Part shown: positions 36,230 through 45,640 of the stretch, in pieces
How the letters are laid out: every line of letters begins with the position of its first letter
Numbering within the stretch: the first letter of the stretch is position 1
NCBI GenBank assembly: GCA_009779855.1
Contig: WRBC01000010.1
Span: 1-59,038, forward strand
Direction of reading: 5' to 3'
From: Coriobacteriia bacterium
GTDB taxonomy: Bacteria > Actinomycetota > Coriobacteriia > WRKU01 > WQUG01
Length of the DNA stretch: 59,038 nt
Position numbers and translations under genes: made by a program
The notes under the pieces: model-generated
Databases searched by the model: none
The model's input: only the letters and a program-made list of their open reading frames with translations
What the model was told of the DNA's origin: nothing

Positions 36230-36278
36230 CTTGCTAGCACCTGTCAGTCCCTTAAAGGGACTGACAGGTGCTAGCAAG
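36230..36278. repeat. 49-bp perfect palindrome upstream of the integrase gene
   Basis: Two 24-base arms (36230-36253 and 36255-36278) are exact reverse complements around a single A at 36254; each arm contains GCACCTGTCAGTCCC or its complement. The palindrome lies 21 bases upstream of the integrase ATG, so it would be in the leader or promoter. There is no T run on either side. Confidence 0.9.
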
Positions 36279-36309
36279 TAATCAATTTGTACCACAATTC
36301 TAACAAAAA

Positions 36310-36352
36310 ATTCACCACTTTTAAGAAAGTAGGTGGTGAATTGGTGGTGAAA
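36310..36352. repeat. Right GGTGGTGAAT boxes, probable integrase arm sites
   Basis: Direct copies at 36332-36341 and 36343-36352 (last base A), 11 bases apart as at the left end, and one inverted AGTGGTGAAT at 36310-36319. They lie between the integrase palindrome and attR. Confidence 0.75.
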
Positions 36353-36453
36353 CTTATAATCAGATGTGCTAACTTGAAAGAAAACTATACCATTTACCTG
36401 CTATTATGCTATACTCTATTAAACTTGATTTATCTGGACTCATTAAAATACTG

Positions 36454-36503
36454 CGGGCTCATAACCCGAAGGTCGTTGGTTCAAATCCGGCCCCCGCGAC
36501 CAA
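36454..36503 (+). repeat. attR: right copy of the tRNA 3' half
   Basis: 50 bases identical to 25763-25812 at 48 positions. It lacks the acceptor 5' strand and D-arm, so it is not a functional tRNA; it is the displaced 3' end of the original host gene (T-stem GTTGG/CCGGC). Confidence 0.9.
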
Positions 36504-36510
36504 CAAAACA

Positions 36511-36545
36511 AAAGAGGCTGCATTTTTTGATGCAGCCTCTTTTTC
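36511..36545. terminator. Strong bidirectional terminator (original tRNA terminator)
   Basis: 13-bp perfect stem (arms 36511-36523 and 36530-36542, core GAGGCTGCAT), 6-base T-rich loop, T run on the plus strand and A run opposite. It lies directly after attR, so it served the tRNA before integration, and it now also ends the surface-protein gene coming from the right. Confidence 0.9.
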
Positions 36546-36569
36546 AATTAATCCTTCAAATCAACAAGT

Positions 36570-38126
36570 CTAATTTTGTTCTCTTGTGCGATAAAGAACT
36601 GCAGCAGCAATAGTTGCTGTTAGTGCTGCAATAGCAGCAATCTGAATAAACCAATTATCTGCATCCCCTGTCTTAGGTCCTGCAGTAGATGTTCTTGCTA
36701 CCGTAGTTGTTTCTGCAGCTGCTTCTGAAGTGCCTGAAGACCCTGTAGTAGGTGGCGTCGAAGGCACAGATGAAGTCACCTGCGATCCGCTTGTTCCTCC
36801 ACTAAGCACCCAAACAGTAGAACCAGCATTGGTGAATTGGTCGTATCCTGGCAAGGAAGATGTAGCATCCCTTTCGGCACGCGTGAAGGTCTGCATGGCA
36901 ACACGCACAAAGACGGGAGCCGTTATATCACCTGTAACTCTAACCTGAGCATTCCCAGAGCTGCTTACACCTGCAGCCAATAAAGAGGTAGACGTTACTG
37001 TTATATCCCCCGTTATATTCACTCTTGAGTCACCTGAGGCATTTATGCCACCTAGATCACCTGATGAGGCAACATTGCCATTAACGGTAACGGACGAAGT
37101 TCCAAGTGTCGTAATGGCTGCTGCAAGATTAGCTGCCGTCGAAACGTTACCTCCAACGATGACTGTAGCACTGCCACTTGCATTGATGGCAGATGCAGTT
37201 GTACCAGTAACAGATCCATTAACCCTTATCGCTCCACCACCAGACGCAAGAACGCCCGTTGTTCCTCTGACATCGCCATTAACAGTTATACTCGTTGTGC
37301 CAGACCCTGCAGAGATGGCAACTGTTTCCCCTACAACATTGCCATTAACCACTACGGTTCCACCACTACCAAGCCCCGTTGAAATACCAATGCTTCCCGC
37401 ATCAATATTGGCATTAATCACTATAGTTGGATTGGCAGCAGTGGTAAATACACCATTAAGACTCGCGTTCAAGGTACCGCCACCAAGGATAGTGAACTCT
37501 GTGTTAGCTCCTAAAATAGAAATGCCACTTGTCGTAAGATTGTGTCCCCTGAAATCCAGAGTCAAATCGCTATTTACTATGATTGTTGTAGCCTCAGTAA
37601 CATTTCCTAGAAAATAAATAGTCGCTCCAACAGGGGCAGCAGAAATAGCAGCCGAAAGTGAAGTAAACCCAATATCATTTGCTGTTGTTCCATCAACATA
37701 GATAGCAACAACGTCTCCAGGAAGCACCCCACTCAGTGCTTCTATTCCAATCTCTTCAGCCTCTTCTGCTACCTCTACTTCAACAAATGTAGCCGGCTCG
37801 CTCGAAGTTGAACTATCAGAAGGAACTTCTGGATTCGCAGGTGATTCTTCTGCAATTGATTCTTCAGCAGTAGGTGCCTCCGCAGTAGACTCTTCAATTG
37901 CAGGAACAATTTCTTCAGTAGTCGCCTCTATTAATTCCTCAGCAACTACGGAAACATAGGCCTCTTCGGCAGCGACAGCACTTACTTCTTCATCTAAAGA
38001 AGCAGCAAAAGCTACTGCTGACATGCTTGCTGCAAGCAGCATAGCTATCATTAAAAAAGTTGACAGCAACCTTCTTGCGCTGTTTATTTTTCGCATTTTG
38101 CGACTAATCATTTTTTCTGACTTCAT
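36570..38126 (-). CDS. Sortase-anchored surface protein with beta-helix-like repeats
   Basis: 518 residues from the ATG at 38126, with AAGGAG 10 bases upstream; the frame begins 10 codons earlier but that ATG has no site. Signal peptide about residues 18-40 (LLSTFLMIAMLLAASMSAVAFAA). Residues about 45-130 are very acidic and Ser/Pro/Thr-rich (a wall-spanning or spacer region). The middle, about 150-430, repeats VNGNV/ITGDI units about 20 residues apart, a parallel beta-helix type pattern. The end has STAGPKTGD, a membrane helix and RTREQN, a cell-wall sorting signal with G in place of L. Ligand unknown. It is convergent with the element and divergent from the HemN-like gene. Confidence 0.85.
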   Translation of the reverse strand: MKSEKMISRKMRKINSARRLLSTFLMIAMLLAASMSAVAFAASLDEEVSAVAAEEAYVSVVAEELIEATTEEIVPAIEESTAEAPTAEESIAEESPANPEVPSDSSTSSEPATFVEVEVAEEAEEIGIEALSGVLPGDVVAIYVDGTTANDIGFTSLSAAISAAPVGATIYFLGNVTEATTIIVNSDLTLDFRGHNLTTSGISILGANTEFTILGGGTLNASLNGVFTTAANPTIVINANIDAGSIGISTGLGSGGTVVVNGNVVGETVAISAGSGTTSITVNGDVRGTTGVLASGGGAIRVNGSVTGTTASAINASGSATVIVGGNVSTAANLAAAITTLGTSSVTVNGNVASSGDLGGINASGDSRVNITGDITVTSTSLLAAGVSSSGNAQVRVTGDITAPVFVRVAMQTFTRAERDATSSLPGYDQFTNAGSTVWVLSGGTSGSQVTSSVPSTPPTTGSSGTSEAAAETTTVARTSTAGPKTGDADNWFIQIAAIAALTATIAAAVLYRTREQN

Positions 38127-38425
38127 ACGACACATACTCCTTACATGTTTTATCACTAAACCTCTGGCGCATTCAAAGCGCTAGTTGATATTCTACAGGA
38201 AAATTTGAAAAATTTGCTAAATTTATTCAGTATGATAAGCCTTTATGCAGTTAAATACTGAATGCACCCTGGGACATTGCATCCAAGAATTTAAAGATTG
38301 AGATACCTGTGCGCTGCATATCATTGACAGCCAAAAATCTTCATCTGCTATGCTTATTATCACATCGTCGAACTACAGCTCTACCGTGGATGAGGATCCA
38401 CAAAAAACCATGAAGAAGAGGTCCT
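38127..38425. promoter_or_regulatory. Divergent intergenic region with promoter for the HemN-like gene
   Basis: 299 bases between two divergent genes. On the plus strand TTGACA (38324-38329), 19 bases, TATGCT (38349-38354) is a fair promoter for the downstream radical SAM gene. On the minus strand TAGAAT at about 38190 may serve the surface-protein gene. No other structure recognised. Confidence 0.4.
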
Positions 38426-39736
38426 ATGTTATCTGAACGCGTACTTTCAACCGCGATTAAAGCCATGGCAAAAAAGCAGCTTGCGCTCTCACCTCCTAGC
38501 GAAACACACCTGCCCCCAGCAGAGCCTGGACGTCCCTATATGCTGTACATGCACATACCCTTCTGCCAGGTCTTATGTCCCTATTGCAGCTTTAACAGAT
38601 ACCCTTTCCGCGAAAAGGTTGCTATTCCTTATTTTGCCAACCTGCGCAAAGAAATGCTGATGTTAAAAGATCTTGGCTATGATTTTGAGGGTCTGTACAT
38701 TGGGGGCGGAACCCCCACCATCATGATTGATGAGCTCTGCGAAACTATTGATTTAGCAAACGAAAACTTCACTATAAAAGAGGTTACTGCAGAGACCAAT
38801 CCAAACCATCTGAAAGCTGACTACATAGAGAAGCTGAAAGATCGCGTACAGCGCCTTTCTGTAGGAGTCCAGAGTTTCGATAATGACTTGTTGAAACAAA
38901 TGGATCGTTATGAAAAATATGGTAGTGGAGAAGAAATCCTTGAGCGCATTGCAGAAGCATCGCCACACTTTGACACGCTCAATGTGGATATGATTTTCAA
39001 CTTTCCTTCACAGACTGAAGAAATATTGCGTAGTGATCTTGAAAAGCTGATTGCTTCCGGCGGTACGCAGGCGACCCCTTCACCCCTCTATGCATCAAAT
39101 GCCACAAGAAGAAAGATGGCTACAACTCTAGGAAAGATGGACTACAATCGTGAATATCGTTTCTATCAAATCCTGGACGAAACCCTTGCTGGAGGAAATG
39201 ATCCTGAGTTTTATCGTAAAAGCGTATGGACATACAATCGTGTTAATCGCGACAATGCAGAGATGAATAATCCCGTATTAATTGACGAATACGCAGAATA
39301 TCCTGGTATTGGAAGTGGTGCCGTCACACATTTGCACGGGAAACTATATGTCAATACCTTCAGCCTAGACGAATACAATGCCGCCATTGAAAAAGGGCAC
39401 ATGCCCATCATGGGTGAAACAACACTAGGGCAGACTGAACTCATGCGCTACCGATTCTTAAATCAACTCTATGGTCTTCGCCTTGATAAAAAACTTTTCG
39501 AACATACTTTTGGGCGCAGCGTAGAACGGGGACTTCCTCTAGAAATGACCTTTATGCGAGCTCACAGAGCCTTTGAAATTGACAATGACGAAGAGCTCAT
39601 CTTAACACCTATTGGGCGCTATCTTACCCTGGTGATGTACCGTCAATTTCTTGCCAGTCTAAACAACCTGCGCGAGCAAGCGCGGGCTGTACTTTCCGGA
39701 GAAGAAAGTGAGCTTCTTTTTGAGCAAAAAGACTGA
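38426..39736 (+). CDS. HemN-like radical SAM protein (coproporphyrinogen oxidase family)
   Basis: 436 residues, GAGG just upstream of the ATG. The radical SAM motif is HIPFCQVLCPYCSF (Cys47, 51, 54) preceded by the HemN-type MLYMHIPF, followed by YIGGGTPT and SVGVQSFDNDLL, all hallmarks of the HemN/HemW/HutW superfamily. True anaerobic coproporphyrinogen oxidases, the heme chaperone HemW and heme-degrading HutW/ChuW share these, so the exact activity is open. It is one of only two protein genes on the plus strand. The many cytochromes encoded further right give a demand for heme. Confidence 0.85.
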   Translation: MLSERVLSTAIKAMAKKQLALSPPSETHLPPAEPGRPYMLYMHIPFCQVLCPYCSFNRYPFREKVAIPYFANLRKEMLMLKDLGYDFEGLYIGGGTPTIMIDELCETIDLANENFTIKEVTAETNPNHLKADYIEKLKDRVQRLSVGVQSFDNDLLKQMDRYEKYGSGEEILERIAEASPHFDTLNVDMIFNFPSQTEEILRSDLEKLIASGGTQATPSPLYASNATRRKMATTLGKMDYNREYRFYQILDETLAGGNDPEFYRKSVWTYNRVNRDNAEMNNPVLIDEYAEYPGIGSGAVTHLHGKLYVNTFSLDEYNAAIEKGHMPIMGETTLGQTELMRYRFLNQLYGLRLDKKLFEHTFGRSVERGLPLEMTFMRAHRAFEIDNDEELILTPIGRYLTLVMYRQFLASLNNLREQARAVLSGEESELLFEQKD

Positions 39737-39792
39737 TGACTACAAGATCACACAAAGACTAAAGAAAGGGTCAGCTGTAGCACACAGCACAA

Positions 39793-40179
39793 TCATAGCG
39801 CACGGTAAAGTTGCTTTACCCTTACGATGACTTCTACACCATCATCATTTGCTTCCATTATCATCTGATTAATCAAGCTTGTTCTTGCCTCCATGCTCAT
39901 GGGCAGAGACAAATCACGAAACTTTTGGTCGTTTGCAAGACTCTTTTTAACCTTAAGCGCAGGTTTATAATTCTTGATTTCTGCCAAACCAAAGGGGACA
40001 TAAAAGGTAAGTTTTTCACCAAACTCTTGAATAAATAGGTAGCGAATGCCTAGCGACTGACAAATCTGGCGAATGATCCTTGGTTCGTAGAGAACTGTCT
40101 CGTCGACTCCGAATTCTGCTACTGCCTTTTCGAATACAGCTTTTATCTCATCATTTTTGAATATCAATTCTCTGCTCAT
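39793..40179 (-). CDS. Conserved-looking small soluble protein, unknown
   Basis: 128 residues, not recognised. No signal peptide or membrane helix; predicted mixed alpha/beta with charged ends (ELIFKNDEIKAVFEKAVAEFG at the start, EVIVRVKQLYRAL at the end). It is alone between the convergent HemN-like gene and the envelope gene pair. The downstream gap of 187 bases before the next gene to the right contains a small hairpin (GTAGCA/TGCTAC near 40350). Confidence 0.65.
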   Translation of the reverse strand: MSRELIFKNDEIKAVFEKAVAEFGVDETVLYEPRIIRQICQSLGIRYLFIQEFGEKLTFYVPFGLAEIKNYKPALKVKKSLANDQKFRDLSLPMSMEARTSLINQMIMEANDDGVEVIVRVKQLYRAL

Positions 40180-40366
40180 TTTGAGACCCCAATCCTTGTT
40201 CGGTTTTCAAATTACAGTACGAATTGTTGCAGGCTTATCTAACTACCTGCCTCTATAATAGCAAACCAAAAAGAGCCCAAGAGAAACAGTAAGCCAAATC
40301 ACATGAACATAACCATTACATAAATACATAAATACGGCTACGTAGAAGTAGCAGTACATAATATTG

Positions 40367-41413
40367 CTACGTTCGTGGACGACCCCACATATCCAGCGTC
40401 TTTAGAATAGGGCTCCCTTCAATGAGCTTAGTAAAAGAAAATTTCTCGCTAAGCATATTAAGGGTGAGTACAATCACCACATACACAGGAAGCAGTATCC
40501 ATAGTCCAACAACGGCATAGAGTCCTATTAGGGCACCCGCTGGATTTGCACCTGCATCCCCTAGCATGGCGCGCTCCCCCGCATCGTAGCGCCAAATAGC
40601 AAAGATTGGCCCCAACGCCCAAAGTAGATACATCAGCAAAGTTGTGATGTCATCCCAGGGATTCCAAAAGTTTATAACCGCCGCTATCACTAGGCTTGAG
40701 CAAGACGCGATGAAAAACACTTGCAAGAAGAAGGCAACATAAACCTTGCTGGCACGTGCAGGTCTTAGGTCAAACAAATTGATAAGGTTTGCACCCAAGG
40801 CAATGGCACACATTGAAAGAAATATCCATAAGGCGTCAAAGGCACTCAAATTCCAGACACTGCCATCAAAAAGCCCATAGCCGTTTGCATAGATAGCCAC
40901 AATCAGCGCTACAAAGCCAATACCCAATACCTTTGCCATGCCCGTAGTGACCTTGCCACGAAAGAGGGCTCTTATGTGTCCTTTAAAACCACCATCGCCC
41001 CTTGCACCAAAACGATCATCCAGCCAGCCGAAAAAGAAGCAAGTCACCACAAGGGGAATTGCCAGAACAAAGAAGGTGTCGTCAAAGTTATAGCTTTGCG
41101 CTACTTGCATCAGGGCTTCTGCAAGAATCGAGTCTGTACCCACACCTGCCACAACATCACTGCTGTCAGCAAATAAGGTAGGCAGAACTGACGTAAGCCA
41201 ACTACCCTTCATCAGCATTGCAAAAAGTGATGCAGCCCAGACCAACCAAACCAACGACAGTCCATAGCTAACCGTATTTCCTGCGTAATTGGTAGTCTGC
41301 TGCTTGCCCGACTTGAACCTAGCAGTCATGATGACCTTCATGGCAACCCAAGGAATAAGCCACCCCCCTATAAGGGCGATAACGAATGGTAACAAAATCG
41401 ATAGGATTGCCAT
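40367..41413 (-). CDS. MraY/WecA-like polyprenyl-phosphate glycosyl-1-phosphate transferase
   Basis: 348 residues, about ten membrane helices. Family motifs: FFGWLDDRFGARGDGG (the DD magnesium motif), GANLINLFDLRPARASK (in place of NAVNLTDGLDGL) and AMLGDAGANPAGALIG. Such enzymes transfer a sugar-1-phosphate from UDP-sugar to undecaprenyl phosphate at the cytoplasmic membrane. The second motif departs from both MraY and WecA, so it may make a special wall polymer. It follows the 862-residue membrane protein by 5 bases and is probably co-transcribed with it. Confidence 0.8.
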   Translation of the reverse strand: MAILSILLPFVIALIGGWLIPWVAMKVIMTARFKSGKQQTTNYAGNTVSYGLSLVWLVWAASLFAMLMKGSWLTSVLPTLFADSSDVVAGVGTDSILAEALMQVAQSYNFDDTFFVLAIPLVVTCFFFGWLDDRFGARGDGGFKGHIRALFRGKVTTGMAKVLGIGFVALIVAIYANGYGLFDGSVWNLSAFDALWIFLSMCAIALGANLINLFDLRPARASKVYVAFFLQVFFIASCSSLVIAAVINFWNPWDDITTLLMYLLWALGPIFAIWRYDAGERAMLGDAGANPAGALIGLYAVVGLWILLPVYVVIVLTLNMLSEKFSFTKLIEGSPILKTLDMWGRPRT

Positions 41414-41418
41414 ATTGG

Positions 41419-44007
41419 TTATGCATCCTTAGGTGTGGGTATGCTCCCCTGCTTAGACTGTCCACTTTTATCCTGGCTGGCAGCAAGCTTGACAGATTCG
41501 GCTGATTCCTCAGAGCTGCTTTCCTTGCCCCTAACAGGACCCAACATCAACCACACAATTGAAGATGCTAGGCACAGCACCATGAGCGCAGGCAGCACAA
41601 TTCCTGAATCATTACTTAGAACTGCCGCAACCCCTGCAGCAAGTACTGCTGCAATTGCGTCCCCATAGTACTTATTACTAGTAATAAGATTCTTGAAGTC
41701 CCCTGCAGGACGTAAGCGCATGTAGATGAGATAGCCTAGCAGTGCTGCAAAACTCCAGCTAAAGTGCGTCGATGTAGTAAATACGCGCAGGCTGGTCTCT
41801 GCCTTGCGTACGATAATATGCCAGATTTCGATTAGCCCACCCTGAGCAGCGCTATCAACGGAACGAATCAGATGAGTCTGACCAGCCGTTACATGGTCAA
41901 GCCACATAAAGAAAAAGACAAATCCGGCAATTGCAACTAGGACACCCAGTATATTTTTCCAGTCGATTTTGCGATTATTTGCAAGAATCCAAAGAACAGC
42001 AAATCCTGTAACAGAGAAGGGGGTAAATCCATTGCTAGAACCTAGTAGCGGGGACGCCCCCACAAAGGTGATAAACACCCCAATCACAGGAATGCCCCAA
42101 ATGCGCAAATGCTTCTCTAATCCGTGGCGACCAGCGTCCCGGGCTGCATCCAAAATAAGCGCAATTCCAACAAGCACTGAACCTATCAGTATTGCCGCAC
42201 CTTCATTGCCAATTCCAAAGAAGCGGAATGCTGCAATGGGCGAATAACCAAAGAAGCTAGCAAAGGATGCTGGTGCACCCAGTAGCTGATCTGCAACAAT
42301 CACTACTGTCGTAAAGACTGACAGGAAGATAAGGGGAAGCCTTGAAACCTTTGATGCTCCCTCTGGTCTCGTGCGCTTCATGTCATAAATCCAAAGAGCA
42401 ACAGCCACTAGCCACAGACCTGCTGTTGTTAAAGCGAATTGGGTTATAGCCTCTGCAGGTGTTGCAGGCCACCTGTATATCAAGAACATAAGCCAGCTTG
42501 ATACAGGACCTGAGAGCACTGCAAGAATCAGGGCATAAAGAATCATCTTAACAGCACGTGTCATAAGCGCACTAAGGCGCTTATTTGCAAAAGTGATAAC
42601 CAATGCCCCTGTCAGCAACACAATGATAGTGATATAGATGCAAGCTGTAATAACACTCACGCGTGTAGCCTCAATAGACATCGCAGTATCACTCATTTTC
42701 ACCAACAGGTCTAAATGCACATCACGGCGCTCTGTAAGAGAACTTTGATAGAGCTCTCTATTAGGGGGTGAATAGAGGGCCGGCAGATTATCAGTAGTAC
42801 GCATTTCACAACCAATCACGTAAACAGGCTGCCCTAAGTCCATAATTCTAAGAATGGACGCAGTAATATCCCCCGCGATAACAAGGCCCTCACGATGAGT
42901 TGAATCTGATATAAGTAAACCAGGCTCAACCTGGGGTCCTGTAATAACAATGGGACCAAAACCCTCACGATCTAGAGCAAGCGAACGGGTCGCCTGACTG
43001 GCAAGAATAATGGTGGCATCGGGAAAAATATGGCGCGCATCAGCATATATCGTATCGAGCGAAGTTAGCGACTCATTCCACTGGCGCTGTACTACTTCTT
43101 CGCTAGCTTCATTTGAAAACATACGTGCCCGGTAACTGTCACCTGGATCAATAACGATTAGTCCCGGCTTACCTGCTGGCAGATTATGCCTTGCATCAGC
43201 TAGACCTGCGCGCATTGAGTCAAGATCTGTACGTACACCGTAAGGGGAATCTGGACTGCGCTCTAAGATAGTTTCATTGATATTACCGTAGCGCACGAAA
43301 CCTTGCTCGTTCATCGCAGCAATGGCTGCAGGACGCAGCAGACGCGACGCATCGGCAGAGTGTCCCAGATCAGAGTTACCTAGCGCTACCGTGGCCCCTC
43401 CAGCCTCTTCAATAAGGCTGCCTAACGTCCCCGGAACAAACACAAAGGGATTTTGCTCATTGCGAGCAATGTTGCGCGGTAAACCTAGATAGGCAATAGC
43501 ATTGTCCCCCATAACGCCATCTAGGTAACGTCCGTAAGCCAGGTTAACTGGCGTACCACTGACAAGGTCGCCTGCCTCAAAAGCCGGCAACGCCTGATGG
43601 GCAACAAGTGGCCATGTCCCCGCAGAAATGGTCAGTGCTCCCTCTGCTAGTGACGGGGCTCCATCCGCCTCTTTCACGCGGCTGCGTGCATTCAGATTAC
43701 CAATGGCCGCCTCTTCAAGGTCATCCCATAAGTAAGGCATTGTTTCTGGGGTAATGTCCTCCCACTGCAAGAACGGCGCTAACAGCAAGATAAGCTGATT
43801 ACTACCCTCTTCGGTAACATTGCCAATACCATCCTCCAGGGCAACATCAACGGTTGCCTCAGCACTGGTTTCATAGTCATTTGATTGATCATACTCCCCC
43901 GCTTCTGCAGCAAAAACAAATGCAGCACCTAGAGGAAAAAGCATTACGGCACAAAGCATCAGCGCGCATATACGTGATATCAGCTTTATTCTTTGTCTAT
44001 TTCTCAA
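41419..44007 (-). CDS. Large polytopic envelope protein with extracellular N-terminal domain
   Basis: 862 residues. Signal-like N-terminus (residues about 8-33, ICALMLCAVMLFPLGAAFVFA), an extracytoplasmic domain to about residue 440 with motifs such as LIVIDPGDSYRARM and VALGNSDLGHS that recall alkaline-phosphatase-superfamily or phosphoglycerate-mutase-like folds, then about ten membrane helices to residue 830 and a Ser/Lys-rich cytoplasmic tail. Not a family I can name with certainty. Adjacent to the MraY-like gene, it may modify or carry a lipid-linked envelope glycan. A function in polymer export or signal sensing is possible. Confidence 0.8.
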   Translation of the reverse strand: MRNRQRIKLISRICALMLCAVMLFPLGAAFVFAAEAGEYDQSNDYETSAEATVDVALEDGIGNVTEEGSNQLILLLAPFLQWEDITPETMPYLWDDLEEAAIGNLNARSRVKEADGAPSLAEGALTISAGTWPLVAHQALPAFEAGDLVSGTPVNLAYGRYLDGVMGDNAIAYLGLPRNIARNEQNPFVFVPGTLGSLIEEAGGATVALGNSDLGHSADASRLLRPAAIAAMNEQGFVRYGNINETILERSPDSPYGVRTDLDSMRAGLADARHNLPAGKPGLIVIDPGDSYRARMFSNEASEEVVQRQWNESLTSLDTIYADARHIFPDATIILASQATRSLALDREGFGPIVITGPQVEPGLLISDSTHREGLVIAGDITASILRIMDLGQPVYVIGCEMRTTDNLPALYSPPNRELYQSSLTERRDVHLDLLVKMSDTAMSIEATRVSVITACIYITIIVLLTGALVITFANKRLSALMTRAVKMILYALILAVLSGPVSSWLMFLIYRWPATPAEAITQFALTTAGLWLVAVALWIYDMKRTRPEGASKVSRLPLIFLSVFTTVVIVADQLLGAPASFASFFGYSPIAAFRFFGIGNEGAAILIGSVLVGIALILDAARDAGRHGLEKHLRIWGIPVIGVFITFVGASPLLGSSNGFTPFSVTGFAVLWILANNRKIDWKNILGVLVAIAGFVFFFMWLDHVTAGQTHLIRSVDSAAQGGLIEIWHIIVRKAETSLRVFTTSTHFSWSFAALLGYLIYMRLRPAGDFKNLITSNKYYGDAIAAVLAAGVAAVLSNDSGIVLPALMVLCLASSIVWLMLGPVRGKESSSEESAESVKLAASQDKSGQSKQGSIPTPKDA

Positions 44008-44135
44008 CTCTAATTATTCCCTCTATTTTGATGTGGTTATGAGCGGTGCTTGCCTACGCATAGCCTCACGCAGGTAAACGCACGTACGTCAGACAGCTAG
44101 GCCGCACTAACTTAGGCTAAGCTGAAATTCTAGCA

Positions 44136-45341
44136 CTAGTAATCATTAGCAGCAGGTGAAGCATCCCAATCTTTCATGAACTGTTGATAGGATCCCGCCT
44201 GTATGGCTGCGCGTGCTTTACGGGACAAGTCAAGTAGATAGTACAAATTATGCTGCGATATAAGAGTCGCTGCCAGCATCTCTTTACTTACAATAAGGTG
44301 GCGCAGATAGGAGCGAGAATAATTCTTGCAAGTATCACAACTACAAAGAGAATCCAGTGGTCCAAAGTCCTTAGCGAAACGTGCATTACGTAGATTTAGG
44401 CGACCCTCACTGGAAAATGCCGTTCCCATTCGGGCAGTCCTGGTTGGCAACACACAGTCAAACAAGTCAACCCCTGCTGCAATTGCATGCACAAGAGTCG
44501 TAGGATTGCCGACCCCCATTAAATAGCGAGGCTTGTCTGTTGGCATGACCTCTGTGGTCTGTGCTAAAGATTCAAACATAACTTCGTGGGGTTCCCCTAC
44601 ACTGTAGCCTCCTATACCGTATCCAGGAAAATCTAGCTCCGCTAAGGCAAGTGCAGATTCTTTACGCAGGTCAACATGGACGCCTCCTTGCACAATACCA
44701 AAAAGCGCTTGCGGAGTACCCCCTTTAATGGCAGTACCCTGATTGATGTCATCACTGCTGACATCAACCCTACCTTCACGGACCGCTGTCTTCTGCTCTT
44801 CTAGTTGCGCGTGTGCTGTCTTACAGCGCTTTGCCCAAGCAAGGCTACGCATAGTTGCCTCACGCACATGGGACTTTTCAGCTGGATAGGGTGGGCATTC
44901 GTCTAGCTGCATAATGATGTCAGCACCCAACAGGCTTTGGATGCGCATGTTTTCTTCTGGTGTCCAAAAGTGTTTCAAGCCATCGATTATCGACTGGAAG
45001 GTAACTCCGTCATCCGTAATCTTGCGTGTATCGGCCAATGAGAAAACCTGGAATCCCCCACTATCAGTAAGAATAGTTCTGTCCCAGTTCATAAAGCGAT
45101 GTAGACCGCCTGCTTCAGCAATAAGTTCAGATCCTGGCCTCATGGCAAGGTGATAGGTATTTGCCAGCACAACTTGCGCTTCCATCTGTCTAAGATCGCT
45201 TGTCTGGACACCCTTTACCGTGGCTTTTGTGCCTACAGGCATAAACAGAGGCGTCTGCACTTCCCCATGTGGAGTAGTTAGAGTAGCGGCACGAGCACCA
45301 CTAGCATCGGTTGCCTCAAGATTGAATGTGAAGTCAGTCAT
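44136..45341 (-). CDS. tgt: tRNA-guanine transglycosylase
   Basis: 401 residues, about family length. Exchanges guanine 34 of GUN anticodons for preQ1 or queuine. Active-site segments: TDSGGFQVFSL (with the catalytic Asp), YGIGGYSVGEP, YLMGVGNP, VDLFDCVLPTRTARMG, and the zinc site CSCDTC with the later His in RHLIVSKE. It stands alone between ppaC and the envelope pair. No preQ1 riboswitch is visible upstream. Confidence 0.96.
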   Translation of the reverse strand: MTDFTFNLEATDASGARAATLTTPHGEVQTPLFMPVGTKATVKGVQTSDLRQMEAQVVLANTYHLAMRPGSELIAEAGGLHRFMNWDRTILTDSGGFQVFSLADTRKITDDGVTFQSIIDGLKHFWTPEENMRIQSLLGADIIMQLDECPPYPAEKSHVREATMRSLAWAKRCKTAHAQLEEQKTAVREGRVDVSSDDINQGTAIKGGTPQALFGIVQGGVHVDLRKESALALAELDFPGYGIGGYSVGEPHEVMFESLAQTTEVMPTDKPRYLMGVGNPTTLVHAIAAGVDLFDCVLPTRTARMGTAFSSEGRLNLRNARFAKDFGPLDSLCSCDTCKNYSRSYLRHLIVSKEMLAATLISQHNLYYLLDLSRKARAAIQAGSYQQFMKDWDASPAANDY

Positions 45342-45395
45342 AAAAGAATTGTAGCACTAGAGCCATGCTTTCCAGATGACGATGAGCGTAAAATT

Positions 45396-45428
45396 GAATA
45401 GAGCGCCCTCGTCCTAGGCGCCCTATTC
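45396..45428 (-). terminator. Hairpin between ppaC and tgt, probable terminator
   Basis: 12-base arms GAATAG-A-GCGCC and GGCGC-C-CTATTC with one mismatch and a 9-base loop. On the minus strand it is followed by AATTTTA, a weak T run. It lies in the 299-base gap between ppaC and tgt and about 55 bases before the tgt start, so it may also be a leader structure. The rest of the gap shows no gene. Confidence 0.55.
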
Positions 45429-45640
45429 CCATGAAGAAACGTATTGAGCGTATGCTCGGACAGTCAACAAGTTCCTTCAAGATGTAATCTATGATACCAG
45501 CTTTCTCTTAAAACGCAAGTCTTTCAATGCTGGTTTATAGGTAATACACAAATACTTCACATTTCAAGTCAATGCAAGGCAAGAGTAAAGCAGTTTTAGG
45601 TTATCCCATCCTTCCCTGCGCACTCTTTGTGCAACGCCAT

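Noticed and set aside
36454-36503. Second tRNA-Met gene
   Set aside because: Only the anticodon stem to CCA is present; the 5' acceptor strand and D-arm are missing, so it is an att remnant.
37045-37617. Long open plus-strand frame inside the surface-protein gene
   Set aside because: Antisense to a clear signal-peptide and sorting-signal protein; arises from repeated codons and has no ribosome site or motif.
44136-45640. preQ1 riboswitch upstream of tgt
   Set aside because: The hairpin at 45396-45428 lacks the preQ1 pseudoknot tail and A-rich segment.
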